Assembly: GCA_011391015.1 (NCBI GenBank) | Contig: JAABRH010000002.1 | Coordinates: 1-64,000, forward strand | DNA: 64,000 nucleotides | Reading direction: 5' to 3' | Origin: Sulfurovum sp. | GTDB taxonomy: Bacteria > Campylobacterota > Campylobacteria > Campylobacterales > Sulfurovaceae | Part shown: positions 29,894 to 39,954 of the stretch, one piece after another | Layout: every line of letters begins with the position of its first letter | Numbering within the stretch: position 1 is the first letter of the stretch | Position numbers and translations under genes: made by a program | Notes under the pieces: generated by a model | Database searches by the model: none | What the model was told of the DNA's origin: nothing | What the model saw: only the letters and a program-made list of their open reading frames with translations

Positions 29894-32116
29894 ATGCGCT
29901 CACAAGGAAAGAGCGAGACATCCATCGTCCAAAAACTGGATTTAGATGGTTATATCGGACAGTTTAAACACTTCCTTGCAAGGGATAAGTCTGTAGCTAT
30001 GCAAGGCGATATCAACCAGCATTACCGCTACATACAGGCACTCTCCTCGGTACAGTTTCCTCCTCCCCCAAATGTTCCAGTATTAGACAAGGAGCTTGCA
30101 CGTATACATCTACAGGCAGTGTTGGGTCTGGATGAGATTTATGCGTTTGTCAAGATGATTTCCTACTTCAATACCTTACATGCACAGCATTTCCCCGAAC
30201 CGATTCATGCATGGATACATGCCATCGAGATACCCGACGAGATACGCGAAGTGATGGCATATTTTACACAGGAAGGCGAACTCAATGCTGAGCGTGACCC
30301 TGAACTTTACAGCCTTGAGCGTGCCATCAAACAGAACAAAAGTGAGATTAAAGAGACACTCTACAAGCTCGCCCACTCTTCAAAACTCCAACCCTATCTT
30401 GTCGATACACAGGTGCATTTTAATGGTGGAGAAGAGACTTTGCTGGTACGCGGCGGCTTCAACCACGTCATTAAAGCGAGTGTTGTGGCACGCAGTACGG
30501 CAGGATTTTTTTATATCATCCCCCAAAGTATCACCCATCTAAAAGAAAAAGAATCTGCGTTACTTTCAAATAAAGAAGAGATAATCTACAAGTATTGCAA
30601 ACGGTTTTCTGCTGTGTTTTTTACATGGGAGCGTTTTTTGGTATTTATCAACAAAGAGTATGACCGGTTTGATCACTATCAAGCGCGCGTGAGTTTTGCA
30701 AGAGTAAGAGAGTATGAGTTTGTACTCCCTAGCAAGAAAAAAGGCATCAGACTGCACGATTTTGCACACCCTGCCATAGAAAATCCTGTACCTATCAGCA
30801 TCAACTTTTCTAAACGCATCATGTTGGTAACGGGTGTGAATGCAGGGGGAAAAACGATGCTGCTCAAGTCTATGCTGAGTGCGGTGTATCTGAGTAAATA
30901 CCTGCTTCCCTTCCGCTGTGATGCAGCCAGAACAGAGGTGGGACACTACAGGCACATAGAAGCCGTCATCGATGACCCGCAATCGGTTAAAAATGACATC
31001 TCTACCTTTGCAGGACGTATGCAGGAGTTTGCAACACTTTTTACCAAAGAAGACGCCATTGTGGGAGTCGATGAGATAGAACTGGGTACAGACTCAGATG
31101 AAGCGGCTTCGTTGTTCAGGGTCATGCTTGAAGCTTTGGCGCACAAAGGCATCTCATTTGTCGTGACGACACACCATAAGCGGCTGGCTGCGCTGATGGC
31201 AGCCGATGAGGATGTAGAGCTTATCGCTGCACTGTATGATGAAGAGCGTCGGACACCTACCTATACCTTTTTACAGGGCAGTATCGGTAAGAGTTATGCC
31301 TTTGAGACGGCACAGCGCTACGGGATTCCTGCTTCTATTGTTGCCAAAGCAAAAGAGGTTTACGGAGAGGACAAGGAAAATCTCAATGAGTTGATCGAAA
31401 AATCGACTTCACTTGAGCGTGAGTTGCGGCTCAAGATAGCAAAGATCGATGAAGAGGTACACTCCGTTGAACGCAGCAAAGAGAAGCTCAAAGCAGAGGA
31501 GTTCAGACTGCAAGAGAGCCACAGAAAAGCACTGGCGACACTTGAAAACCGTTACAATGCGGCGATAAAAAAAGCAAGAGAAGCACTCAAAGTCCAAGAA
31601 TCCACAGAGGGAAGACGTTTGCTCAATGTTGCACATCAGCACAAAGATTTTAAACAAAAAGAGGTCAAACCCTCAGAACTCATACCGCTCAAAGAAGGTG
31701 ATAAGGTCAAATACCGTTCCCATAAAGCAGAACTTCTCACTCTGCACGGTAGTGACGCAACAATCACGGTGGATGGTTTAAAGATGAGAGTCCCTCTGTC
31801 ACAGCTTAAAAGAAGAGGGGATGTACCTTTGCAAAGCAGCCAAAGTAAACCAAAAGAGAGTAAGGTGACGGTTGAGAAAACAGGGGCTGCTGTGTCTATT
31901 AAACTGCTTGGCATGTATGCCGATGAAGCCCTCGATACAATCGATAAATTTCTTTCAGATGCGTTGGTCAACGGCTTGCATGAGGTACAGATTATCCATG
32001 GAACGGGTGGAGGGGTATTGTCCAAACTGGTAGGTGAGTATCTTAAAAAGCATCCCAAAATAGCAAAATTTTATAAAATGCCCGGAAACTTAGGGATAAC
32101 GGTTGTGGAACTCTAA
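29894..32116 (+). CDS. mutS2: MutS2 family protein
   Basis: LVTGVNAGGKTMLLKSML (Walker A), C-terminal Smr domain LLGMYADEALDTIDKFLSDAL..VQIIHGTGGGVLSKLVGEYLKKHP. Confidence 0.95.
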   Translation: MRSQGKSETSIVQKLDLDGYIGQFKHFLARDKSVAMQGDINQHYRYIQALSSVQFPPPPNVPVLDKELARIHLQAVLGLDEIYAFVKMISYFNTLHAQHFPEPIHAWIHAIEIPDEIREVMAYFTQEGELNAERDPELYSLERAIKQNKSEIKETLYKLAHSSKLQPYLVDTQVHFNGGEETLLVRGGFNHVIKASVVARSTAGFFYIIPQSITHLKEKESALLSNKEEIIYKYCKRFSAVFFTWERFLVFINKEYDRFDHYQARVSFARVREYEFVLPSKKKGIRLHDFAHPAIENPVPISINFSKRIMLVTGVNAGGKTMLLKSMLSAVYLSKYLLPFRCDAARTEVGHYRHIEAVIDDPQSVKNDISTFAGRMQEFATLFTKEDAIVGVDEIELGTDSDEAASLFRVMLEALAHKGISFVVTTHHKRLAALMAADEDVELIAALYDEERRTPTYTFLQGSIGKSYAFETAQRYGIPASIVAKAKEVYGEDKENLNELIEKSTSLERELRLKIAKIDEEVHSVERSKEKLKAEEFRLQESHRKALATLENRYNAAIKKAREALKVQESTEGRRLLNVAHQHKDFKQKEVKPSELIPLKEGDKVKYRSHKAELLTLHGSDATITVDGLKMRVPLSQLKRRGDVPLQSSQSKPKESKVTVEKTGAAVSIKLLGMYADEALDTIDKFLSDALVNGLHEVQIIHGTGGGVLSKLVGEYLKKHPKIAKFYKMPGNLGITVVEL

Positions 32117-32156
32117 CCCCTCTTTTAACTCCAAAAGGTATAATAGTAGCATTAAA

Positions 32157-32753
32157 ATGTTGCAGGAGAACCAAGTGGGCATTAAGGATGAGGTAAGATT
32201 TGTAAAAACAGAGTTGAGTGGAGATGAAAAAGTACTTGAGAGTGCTTTTAAGCTTGAGTCACTCTATGCAAAACACAAGTCGAAACTATGGGCAGTTGTT
32301 GCAGGCATTGTTTTGTTTTTTGGTGTTCGCGGAGCGATGGATGCGATGCATGAAGCCAAGCTTGTTAAGGCAAATGAAGCATTTTTGGCACTGCAGAAAA
32401 ACAGTGGTGACGCCAAAGCACTAGAGACACTCAAAGAGAACAATCTTGGACTTTTTGAACTCTACAGCTATGCACAGGGTGCGGCAAAACAAGATGCAAA
32501 AGCCTTGGAAGCGCTAAGTTCCAGTACCAATGTCATCATTGCAGATGCAAGCAGCTACACAGCAGGGATACTTGTTAAAAAACCGGTCGATTCCAAACTG
32601 TACCATGAACTGGCACTTTTTGTAGAAGCCTATTTGGCAATTGGTGCAGGCGATGTGAAACAAGCAAAAGCAAAACTTGATCTTATCGATGAACGTTCAC
32701 CTCTTGCGGTTGTTTCAGGATTTTTAAAACACTCCATGATAAAGGCAGACTAA
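32157..32753 (+). CDS. Conserved hypothetical membrane protein with TPR-like/YfgM-like C-terminus
   Basis: Single TM followed by helical repeats. Confidence 0.6.
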   Translation: MLQENQVGIKDEVRFVKTELSGDEKVLESAFKLESLYAKHKSKLWAVVAGIVLFFGVRGAMDAMHEAKLVKANEAFLALQKNSGDAKALETLKENNLGLFELYSYAQGAAKQDAKALEALSSSTNVIIADASSYTAGILVKKPVDSKLYHELALFVEAYLAIGAGDVKQAKAKLDLIDERSPLAVVSGFLKHSMIKAD

Positions 32754-33772
32754 TGAAGGGTTTAATGGGTATCGTATTTCTAACACTTGCTATCGTTTTT
32801 TCCGGATGTACCAGTAAACAGTACTTTGAACCGGAACAGACATTCTCAGCCTCCAGTGCTTCTGCTTCGTATGGCGGAAAGATGGTAGATATCAGTCGTG
32901 ATGGGGGGACGCTTGAAGGCAGCCGTTATATCGGCAGAGGCGGTATCAGCACCCTTGCTTTGGGTGAAGGTTTCAGATTTATCAATGAAAATGAGACCTA
33001 TGTATTAGCAGCTAACGCAGAAGGTGTTCTTAAGATTATCGATAAAAAAACCAAACAAACGGTGCAGGAGACCTCTTTGTCCTCACGCATACCTGTCGTC
33101 TCTGCAAGTATCAGAGGAGGCGTTATAGCGTATATCCTCGATAACAACAGTTTTGGTATCTATAAAATGGCAGACAAATCAAAAGTGATGGAGAGCCGTT
33201 CTGAAAAAACGTTTGCCATCGACACCAGAGCAGCTAGTCCTATTTTTATAGACAATCTTATCGTGATGCCGATGCTTGACGGTAAACTCATCATAGTCGA
33301 TACCGCCGATACACAAAATGCAAAAGTCGTGTATATCAGCAATGAACCGATTTTCAATAACGTGATCTATCTCTCCCGTATGGGCAACACGATGATAGCC
33401 GCAACTTCTAAAAGACTCATTACCTTAGGGGATACGGGCAGACAAGAGTACAGTGCAAATATCTCCGAAGTAACAGTCGATAACGACAGAATTTATCTCT
33501 TTACCAAAGAGGGAGAAGTATTTGCTTTGGATAGTCATCTTAAACCACTGGTTACACAGAAGTTCAAATTTGCACACTACTCTGCTGTTGCAGCGTTTAA
33601 CGGCAGGGTGTATGCGCTTGAACAGCAAGGTTCACTCATTGTTATGAACAGTGCACTCAGCAAATCTAAGATTTATGATGTCGGCAAGGTTGAAGAGCCT
33701 GCATTTATTTCAGGTACAAAACTCTACAAAGATGGTGATGTCATCGAGTTGTCAAAACTAGGCTATGAATAG
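32753..33772 (+). CDS. Lipoprotein with PQQ-type beta-propeller-like repeats
   Basis: Lipobox IVFSGCTSKQ; repeated propeller-like strands. Confidence 0.75.
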   Translation: MKGLMGIVFLTLAIVFSGCTSKQYFEPEQTFSASSASASYGGKMVDISRDGGTLEGSRYIGRGGISTLALGEGFRFINENETYVLAANAEGVLKIIDKKTKQTVQETSLSSRIPVVSASIRGGVIAYILDNNSFGIYKMADKSKVMESRSEKTFAIDTRAASPIFIDNLIVMPMLDGKLIIVDTADTQNAKVVYISNEPIFNNVIYLSRMGNTMIAATSKRLITLGDTGRQEYSANISEVTVDNDRIYLFTKEGEVFALDSHLKPLVTQKFKFAHYSAVAAFNGRVYALEQQGSLIVMNSALSKSKIYDVGKVEEPAFISGTKLYKDGDVIELSKLGYE

Positions 33773-34589
33773 TCTGTTTCTTGCGTTTGAAGAGTACCTC
33801 AGTGTAACCAAAGCACTGGATGGACATACGGTCTCTTCTTATCTTAGTGACCTTGTTCAGCTTGAAACGCATACCCAGAAAGTACTGACCGCTTTAGACA
33901 CTACTGATGTACTCTCTTTTTTAGCTACTTTTGAGAACAAACGAACACTCAACCGAAAACTCTCTTCTATTAATGCGTTTTTTCATTTTTGCCATAAAAA
34001 AGAGTTTGCCCACGGAAAGATCAAGATCCCTATGGCAAAAGTACCCCGTAATTTACCCAAATACATGGACAGTGCTGAGATACTGTACCGTTTAAATCAG
34101 ATTGACCGAAGTAAGGTCATGGGATTGCGTGATTATGCGCTGATACTTTTTTTGTATGCAAGCGGGTGTCGCATCTCTGAAGCCCTGAGTGTAGAGCGAA
34201 GAGACATTGTGGATGGGTGGCTAAAAATTCGTTTTGCCAAAGGGGAAAAAGAGCGTGTGGTTCCGCTTGCACCCATTGCACTTGAAGCGCTTGAAGGGTA
34301 TCTGAACGCACAAGGTATGTCGAACCGTTCACTCTGGCTCAATTATAAAGGTGAGGTACTGAGCCGTATTTCAGCATATAAGATTGTGATGAAGTATTTG
34401 GGTGTCTCACCGCATGTTTTAAGACATTCTTTTGCCTCTTCTTTGATTATAGGCGGTGCAGATTTGCGTGTCGTTCAAGAGTTACTCGGGCACAGTTCAC
34501 TTGAGACTACACAGATTTATACCCACATTCAAAAGCAAAATCTTGCAGATACGATGCATACCTACCATCCACTCAGGGGTGTATCATGA
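33765..34589 (+). CDS. Tyrosine recombinase, Xer (XerH-like)
   Basis: LFLYASGCRISEALSVERRDI, HVLRHSFASSLIIGGADLRVVQELLGHSSLETTQIYTH. Confidence 0.93.
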   Translation: MNSLFLAFEEYLSVTKALDGHTVSSYLSDLVQLETHTQKVLTALDTTDVLSFLATFENKRTLNRKLSSINAFFHFCHKKEFAHGKIKIPMAKVPRNLPKYMDSAEILYRLNQIDRSKVMGLRDYALILFLYASGCRISEALSVERRDIVDGWLKIRFAKGEKERVVPLAPIALEALEGYLNAQGMSNRSLWLNYKGEVLSRISAYKIVMKYLGVSPHVLRHSFASSLIIGGADLRVVQELLGHSSLETTQIYTHIQKQNLADTMHTYHPLRGVS

Positions 34590-34915
34590 AGCGTGTGGTT
34601 GAGACGCTTGCAGCACACACCATTGTGTTCAAATCTTTACGAGAGATATTGCCAAAAGAACTGGGTTCGCGTAAAAAAGTATCGCTTTATGTGGGAGTGG
34701 ATCTCAAAAGCTATTATGCTTTAGTGATCCAGGTGGAGAAAAAGAGCAGGGTACTTCAAAAAGAAGCCGCTGAACTGATGCTGCTGCATGAAAAAGTGGA
34801 AGCCTACATCGATGCCAAGGTGACAAAAAAATATATCATCATCAAAGCACCTTTGTGCTCTCAAGCCAAAAAACTGCTTCAGGATCAGGGTTGGAAAGTG
34901 TGGCATGAAGACTAA
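34586..34915 (+). CDS. Conserved hypothetical protein
   Basis: 109 aa ORF overlapping both neighbours. Confidence 0.7.
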   Translation: MKRVVETLAAHTIVFKSLREILPKELGSRKKVSLYVGVDLKSYYALVIQVEKKSRVLQKEAAELMLLHEKVEAYIDAKVTKKYIIIKAPLCSQAKKLLQDQGWKVWHED

Positions 34916-35540
34916 ACCTTTGCTTGCCGATATTGGCAATACACATTTTCATATCTATAATGGTACTCTTGTTGAGCATCTTTCTCATGAAGATGCCATA
35001 GAAAAATACAGTAAAACTGCACTCTCTTATATCAGTGTCAAGCACGCGCTAAATCACTCCATAGAGTCTATTGCGTTATGGAAAAATATCTCCAAAGAGA
35101 TACAGCTCCACGGTGCGTATGAGACGATGGGGGTTGACAGAAAAGCTTTGTGTCTAAGCCATGAAGAAGGTGTTTTTGTGGATGCAGGTTCAGCCATTAC
35201 GGTGGATGTGATGCATGAGGGGAAGTACAGAGGAGGGTTTATCGTCCCGGGGATTCGGGCGATGCTTCAAGCGTATGCGCAAATCTCTCCGGTGCTTACA
35301 GCGGAGTTCAATGCAAATGTCTCTTTAGAGCACCTGCCAACGACAACCAAAGATGGGATAAGCTATGGTATAATCGCGCCCATAAAAACACTCATCGATA
35401 GGTATCGTGAGGGTAAAAAACTTTATATCACCGGTGGAGATGGAAAACTACTGTCCCATTTTTTTCAAGATGCCATGTATGATGAAGCATTGGTATTTTA
35501 CGGGATGCAAAAAGCGATGAAGGAAATACAGATATGTTAA
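34905..35540 (+). CDS. coaX: Type III pantothenate kinase
   Basis: LLADIGNTHFHIYNG and FVDAGSAITVDVMHEGKYRGGFIVPG. Confidence 0.93.
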   Translation: MKTKPLLADIGNTHFHIYNGTLVEHLSHEDAIEKYSKTALSYISVKHALNHSIESIALWKNISKEIQLHGAYETMGVDRKALCLSHEEGVFVDAGSAITVDVMHEGKYRGGFIVPGIRAMLQAYAQISPVLTAEFNANVSLEHLPTTTKDGISYGIIAPIKTLIDRYREGKKLYITGGDGKLLSHFFQDAMYDEALVFYGMQKAMKEIQIC

Positions 35541-36154
35541 CCATAGCACTTCCAAAAGGAAGAATAGCAGAAGAGACACTAGAGATTTTTGCCGAAATCT
35601 TTGGCGGAGAGTTCAAGTTTGAAGGCAGAGAACTGATACTGGACAAAGGCGGTTTTCGCTTTCTCAATGTGCGTAATCAGGATGTTCCCACCTATGTGGA
35701 ACATGGCGCAGCCGATCTGGGTGTCGTGGGTTTGGATGTGATTACCGAGAAAGAGCTGGACATCATCCAGCTTCTTGATATGCAGCTGGGTAAATGCAAA
35801 GTAGCCATAGGTATCAAAAATGAAGAGGAACTCGACTGGTCACGCCCGCATATCAAAGTGGCAACTAAAATGGTCAATATTACCAAAAATTATTTTGCCC
35901 AAAAAGCTGTTGGGGTGGAAGTAGTCAAACTCTATGGTTCCATTGAGCTTGCTCCGCTTGTGGGCTTGGCTGATGCTATCGTGGATATCGTGGAGACTGG
36001 TTCTACGATGCGCGAGAACGGATTGAAAGTGGCTGAAAATATCATGGATTCCTCAGCACATCTCATCTCCAATAAAAACAGTTTTTATGCCAAAAAAGAA
36101 GAGATTTTGTTTTTGTATGAAAAAATCCGCGCCATCGTAGAGAACCGTGGCTGA
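35534..36154 (+). CDS. hisG: ATP phosphoribosyltransferase, short form
   Basis: LTIALPKGRIAEETLEIF, EHGAADLGVVGLDVI, VDIVETGSTMRENGL. Confidence 0.97.
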   Translation: MLTIALPKGRIAEETLEIFAEIFGGEFKFEGRELILDKGGFRFLNVRNQDVPTYVEHGAADLGVVGLDVITEKELDIIQLLDMQLGKCKVAIGIKNEEELDWSRPHIKVATKMVNITKNYFAQKAVGVEVVKLYGSIELAPLVGLADAIVDIVETGSTMRENGLKVAENIMDSSAHLISNKNSFYAKKEEILFLYEKIRAIVENRG

Positions 36155-36860
36155 TTCACTCTCGCCTGCGCTTGATCTCTATGCCAAAGTAGAAGACCTG
36201 CTGGGCATCAAAGATGCTGCTCCGACGCTTTATGCACATTACCTTCTCTTTTTACAGACTCTAGAGTTTGAGACACTTTTAGATGTGGGATGCGGTTCGG
36301 GAGATTTTTTACGGCAGATGCAGGGTGCGTTAGAGATACCATCGGCCAAAGGTATCGACCTTAGCCCCTTGATGGTAGCCAAAACACGCGAACAGGGCTT
36401 TGAAGCACAGTGTATGGGTATGTGTGAGGTGGACGGAAGTTACGATGTCATCACGGCAGTGTTCGATATGCTCAACTATTTGGACAAAACACAACTTAAA
36501 GACTTTTTAGCCTGCATCAACACACACCTCAATGCAGGCGGATACTTTTTGTGCGATACCAATACGCTTTATGGTTTTGAAAATGTTGCAGTTGGCTCGT
36601 TTATTGTTGATGACACAGATCGGTTTTTGACTATAGACAGCGATTTTGATCAAGGTGAGTATATCTCCGAGTTTACACTCTTTGAACAAAAAGAGACACT
36701 GTTTGAAAAGTCACAGGAGACCATAAGGCAATATTATCATGCCCCCCAAGAGCTCATCGCTTTGAGTGGTTTGGAACTGATAGAGTCTGAGGATGTTTTT
36801 TTGTATGGCTTTGAATCCGCAGATAAAACTTTTTTTGTTTTTAGAAAAATGCAAGAGTAA
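36147..36860 (+). CDS. Class I SAM-dependent methyltransferase
   Basis: LLDVGCGSGDFLRQM motif. Confidence 0.9.
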   Translation: MADSLSPALDLYAKVEDLLGIKDAAPTLYAHYLLFLQTLEFETLLDVGCGSGDFLRQMQGALEIPSAKGIDLSPLMVAKTREQGFEAQCMGMCEVDGSYDVITAVFDMLNYLDKTQLKDFLACINTHLNAGGYFLCDTNTLYGFENVAVGSFIVDDTDRFLTIDSDFDQGEYISEFTLFEQKETLFEKSQETIRQYYHAPQELIALSGLELIESEDVFLYGFESADKTFFVFRKMQE

Positions 36861-36876
36861 AGGGCAGGATACACGT

Positions 36877-37248
36877 ATGGACATCGAACAGATTATAGAA
36901 GAAAAAAACCTCAAGCGCACCCATGCACGAAAAGAGTTGTTGGAGATACTCAGCCAAGAGAATAAGCCTGTTTCGTTTGAAGATGTCAAAGACAGACTAC
37001 ATATGGATAAAGCGACCTTTTACAGAAATGTAGCTAAATTTGAAAGCGAACTCATCGTCAACAGTTTTGAATCAAACGATAAAAAAAAGTACTATGAACT
37101 AGCCCATACCCCTCATGCCCATATCATCTGCACTGTATGCAACAGTATCGAATGCCTCAAAGAACTCCCACCAATCAAACTTGATGGATACAAAATCGAT
37201 ACGATGGTCATCAAAGGGGTATGTAAGAAGTGTAATGCAAGAAAATAA
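36877..37248 (+). CDS. Fur family transcriptional regulator
   Basis: HTH MDKATFYRNVAKFES; HIICTVCNSIECL and CKKCNARK zinc CxxC motifs; ATG at 36877. Confidence 0.92.
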   Translation: MDIEQIIEEKNLKRTHARKELLEILSQENKPVSFEDVKDRLHMDKATFYRNVAKFESELIVNSFESNDKKKYYELAHTPHAHIICTVCNSIECLKELPPIKLDGYKIDTMVIKGVCKKCNARK

Positions 37249-37325
37249 AGGTGATATAAAGATAGATTAAAATAGAAAATCTTCCCCATGAAAGAGGAAG
37301 AGAAGAAGGGTAAGATGAGCTGAAC

Positions 37326-37589
37326 TTATCTTACGTTTTCGAATGGGTTTTCAACGACATTCTTTCTGTCTACGATGTATGGAATCAAAGCCGTTTGTCT
37401 TGCTCTTTTGATAGCAATCGTTACAAGCTCTTGGTGTCTTTTACAGTTGCCGGTCAATCTTCTTGGCATGATTTTAAATCTCTCACTGAGTGAGTATTTG
37501 AGTACGCCCAAATCTTTGTAGTCTATGATGTCTATTTTCAATTCGCAATATTTGCAAAATCTTTTTTTAAATTTTCTTCTTTCTGCCAT
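37326..37589 (-). CDS. rpsR: 30S ribosomal protein S18
   Basis: [34 protein letters not shown]. Confidence 0.97.
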   Translation of the reverse strand: MAERRKFKKRFCKYCELKIDIIDYKDLGVLKYSLSERFKIMPRRLTGNCKRHQELVTIAIKRARQTALIPYIVDRKNVVENPFENVR

Positions 37590-37598
37590 GGTGTTCTC

Positions 37599-38096
37599 CT
37601 AAAACGGTATTTCATCTTCATTGATGTCTATTTCTGGGATGTTTGACGTAGCTTGTGGTGCAGTTCTGGGTGCTGAAGGTGCAGGCTGACTATAGTGGTC
37701 AGTGGAAGGGACTTCATACTCAGATTCATTCTGTTGTCCATATCCATTGCCACCCATAGGCGCTGCTTCGTCTTTGCTTCCTAGCATCTGAAGGTTTTCC
37801 ACAGTGACTGAGTGTTTGCTTCTTTTGCTGCCGTCCTGCGCTGTCCACTGATCCAGCTTCAATCGTCCATCTACTAAAACCTTGCTACCTTTACGTAAAT
37901 ACTGGTTTGCTATCTCAGCGGTTCTACCAAAAAAAGTGATGTCAATAAAAAGAATTTCTTCTTTTTGCGTGCCATCTTGAGCTTTAAATTTTCGTGATGT
38001 AGCTATGGCAGTATTGCCTATCGCACTCCCACCCGGTGTGTATTTAATCTCAATGTCTCTTGTAAGGTTTCCGGCTAAAATAATCTTGTTGTACAT
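37599..38096 (-). CDS. ssb: Single-stranded DNA-binding protein
   Basis: MYNKIILAGNLTRDIEIKYTPGGSAIGN and acidic tail EDEIPF. Confidence 0.97.
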   Translation of the reverse strand: MYNKIILAGNLTRDIEIKYTPGGSAIGNTAIATSRKFKAQDGTQKEEILFIDITFFGRTAEIANQYLRKGSKVLVDGRLKLDQWTAQDGSKRSKHSVTVENLQMLGSKDEAAPMGGNGYGQQNESEYEVPSTDHYSQPAPSAPRTAPQATSNIPEIDINEDEIPF

Positions 38097-38121
38097 AAGG
38101 TTGCTCCTAATCTATGGTTGA

Positions 38122-38526
38122 TTATGCTTCTGGTGCTTCTGTAACGTCTGGTACTTCGGTAACTTCAGCTGCTTTTGCTTCAGGTGCAACTTTTTTGTTT
38201 GCATTGGCAACAAGTTTGTCAAATTGAGCAATCTCTTTGTTTTTGCTGTATTTTACAGTTAAGAATTTAATGATATCTTCATTGTTCTTAATGTTTCTCT
38301 CAAGCTCTTCGATAGTCGCACCGGCAGCTTTATAAAATAGAACCGTGTAGTACCCTCTTGCATGTTTATCAACTGTATACGCTAGTTTTCTCATACCCAT
38401 ATCGTGCGTACCGACAAGTTCGGCACCTTCTTTTGCAAGTACATCTTTTACTTTCGTAATCTGTGCTGCAATCTCTTCTTCTGTCAGTGTAGGTTTAACT
38501 ACAAACAATGTTTCATAACAAGTCAT
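38122..38526 (-). CDS. rpsF: 30S ribosomal protein S6
   Basis: MTCYETLFVVKPTLTEEEIAAQI..MGMRKLAYTVDKHARGYY; start at 38526. Confidence 0.96.
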   Translation of the reverse strand: MTCYETLFVVKPTLTEEEIAAQITKVKDVLAKEGAELVGTHDMGMRKLAYTVDKHARGYYTVLFYKAAGATIEELERNIKNNEDIIKFLTVKYSKNKEIAQFDKLVANANKKVAPEAKAAEVTEVPDVTEAPEA

Positions 38527-38727
38527 GTTATCTCCTTTTGGTTTAGTAGCCCATATCTGCAATGCATCAGGCATTGTCCAAAAATGAGCAAGAATTTTGG
38601 AAGCGATATTATACCTAAAAAGTGCTTAACACAATCTAACACAACCCATCCTCAAGGTCCAGAGTAAAGCATGTAGTCTATGGTGCGTATGACGAACAAA
38701 ATAAAGAGGTCTACAGTATGTAGTATA

Positions 38728-38742
38728 TTGTTACACGCAACA
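38728..38742. promoter_or_regulatory. Imperfect inverted repeat TTGTTACACGCAACA upstream of the Rieske gene, related to 39829-39844
   Basis: TGTTAC-AC-GCAACA, one arm mismatch. Confidence 0.35.
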
Positions 38743-38906
38743 TAAAGCCTAGTGTATCTATAGACATTATTTACTCTAAAATACGGGCTATTTTGGTTAT
38801 TAGGGTATTGATGACGTTTTTTCTTATATTGTAATTTTATTCTGTGTTATTTTGTTACATAAACAAAAAAATTGATTTAATTCGTCAAAATAACTGTTCT
38901 TTTACT

Positions 38907-38965
38907 AAAAAAATATGACACATTATATTTGCTTTATGAATATTAAAGACATTAATAATAAATAC
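38907..38965 (+). promoter_or_regulatory. Promoter-region block shared with 39883-39938
   Basis: AAAAATATGACACATTATATTTGCTTTATGAATATTAAAGACATTAATAATA aligned to the block upstream of the FccB-like gene. Confidence 0.5.
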
Positions 38966-39030
38966 AAAAAATCATTAACAAGGATGATTTTTTATCGGGC
39001 ACATTAAAATCATTAACAAGGGAATTACAG

Positions 39031-39756
39031 ATGCAAAGAAGAAATTTTTTACGTTTATCGGCTACATCAGCCATGGCAGTGGCGGTTGCTCCTTCTCTCA
39101 TTACACAAAAGCTGTATGCAGAAGACGGAAGCTTATTTCAGACATTTGAAAAAGTACAACTCAAAGATGCACAGGGCAATCCGATGAAAGCGGCTGCATT
39201 AGCGCAAGAAGAAAATTATATCTTTTTCTACCCATATGCGGGAACACCCGCTCTTGCAGTTAATCTTGCGACACCAACAGATAAAGAGGTCAAGCTCAAA
39301 GCTGAAGATGGAACGGAATATATCTACAAGGGTGGTGTGGGCGCAAAAGGAACAATCGTAGCCTACAGCGCTATCTGTCCTCATCAGCTCACCTATCCGC
39401 AGGCTTCGATGTCCATGTTTCAGTACGTAGGAGAAAAAGGCAAGACTTTAGCCTATGACAAAGGCGGTGTATTTGTCTGTACCTCACACCTTTCGGCTTT
39501 TGAGCCAAAGCAGGGTGGAAAAGTGGTAGGCGGACCAGCAAGTCAAGGGTTGGCATCCATCGTTTTGGAGATCGATCCAGATGATACCCTTTGGGCAGTC
39601 GGTGTACTGGGTCCAGTCAAATTTCAGGACTTTTTTGATGCATTCAAAAAAGAGCTCAAAGAAGTTTACGGAAGAAACGGTGCAAAAGAGTTGGTCAAAA
39701 CAGAGACAAAAGTACAGCCGCTAAAAAACTTTACGGCAGAAATCATCCAGTCGTAA
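39031..39756 (+). CDS. Tat-signal-type Rieske [2Fe-2S] protein
   Basis: N-terminal MQRRNFLRLSATSAMAVAVAPSL; cluster ligand motifs CPH (CPHQ) and CTSH. Confidence 0.8.
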   Translation: MQRRNFLRLSATSAMAVAVAPSLITQKLYAEDGSLFQTFEKVQLKDAQGNPMKAAALAQEENYIFFYPYAGTPALAVNLATPTDKEVKLKAEDGTEYIYKGGVGAKGTIVAYSAICPHQLTYPQASMSMFQYVGEKGKTLAYDKGGVFVCTSHLSAFEPKQGGKVVGGPASQGLASIVLEIDPDDTLWAVGVLGPVKFQDFFDAFKKELKEVYGRNGAKELVKTETKVQPLKNFTAEIIQS

Positions 39757-39828
39757 GCACAAAGCTATAAGATATGATAAACAATATCATATCTTATTAT
39801 TAACTTATTTTTTTTGCCTTGTACCATT

Positions 39829-39844
39829 TGGTTACACGTAACCA
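39829..39844. promoter_or_regulatory. Inverted repeat TGGTTAC-AC-GTAACCA upstream of the FccB-like gene
   Basis: 7-bp perfect arms with 2-bp spacer. Confidence 0.45.
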
Positions 39845-39954
39845 TTAAACCCCATTTTCCCGTTCTAGTTTTGGAAAGATTAGAAAAATATGGCATAATC
39901 AATATGCTTTAGTAATATAAAGACATTAACAATATTTTAAATAGGAGATACATT

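Noticed and set aside
33765-34589. Tyrosine recombinase as integrase of a mobile element
   Set aside because: Embedded in a tightly packed housekeeping operon with no att repeats; best explained as the chromosomal Xer recombinase
39891-39908. sigma-54 promoter (TGGCAT...TGCT)
   Set aside because: Spacing between GG and GC elements is about 2 nt longer than the -24/-12 consensus
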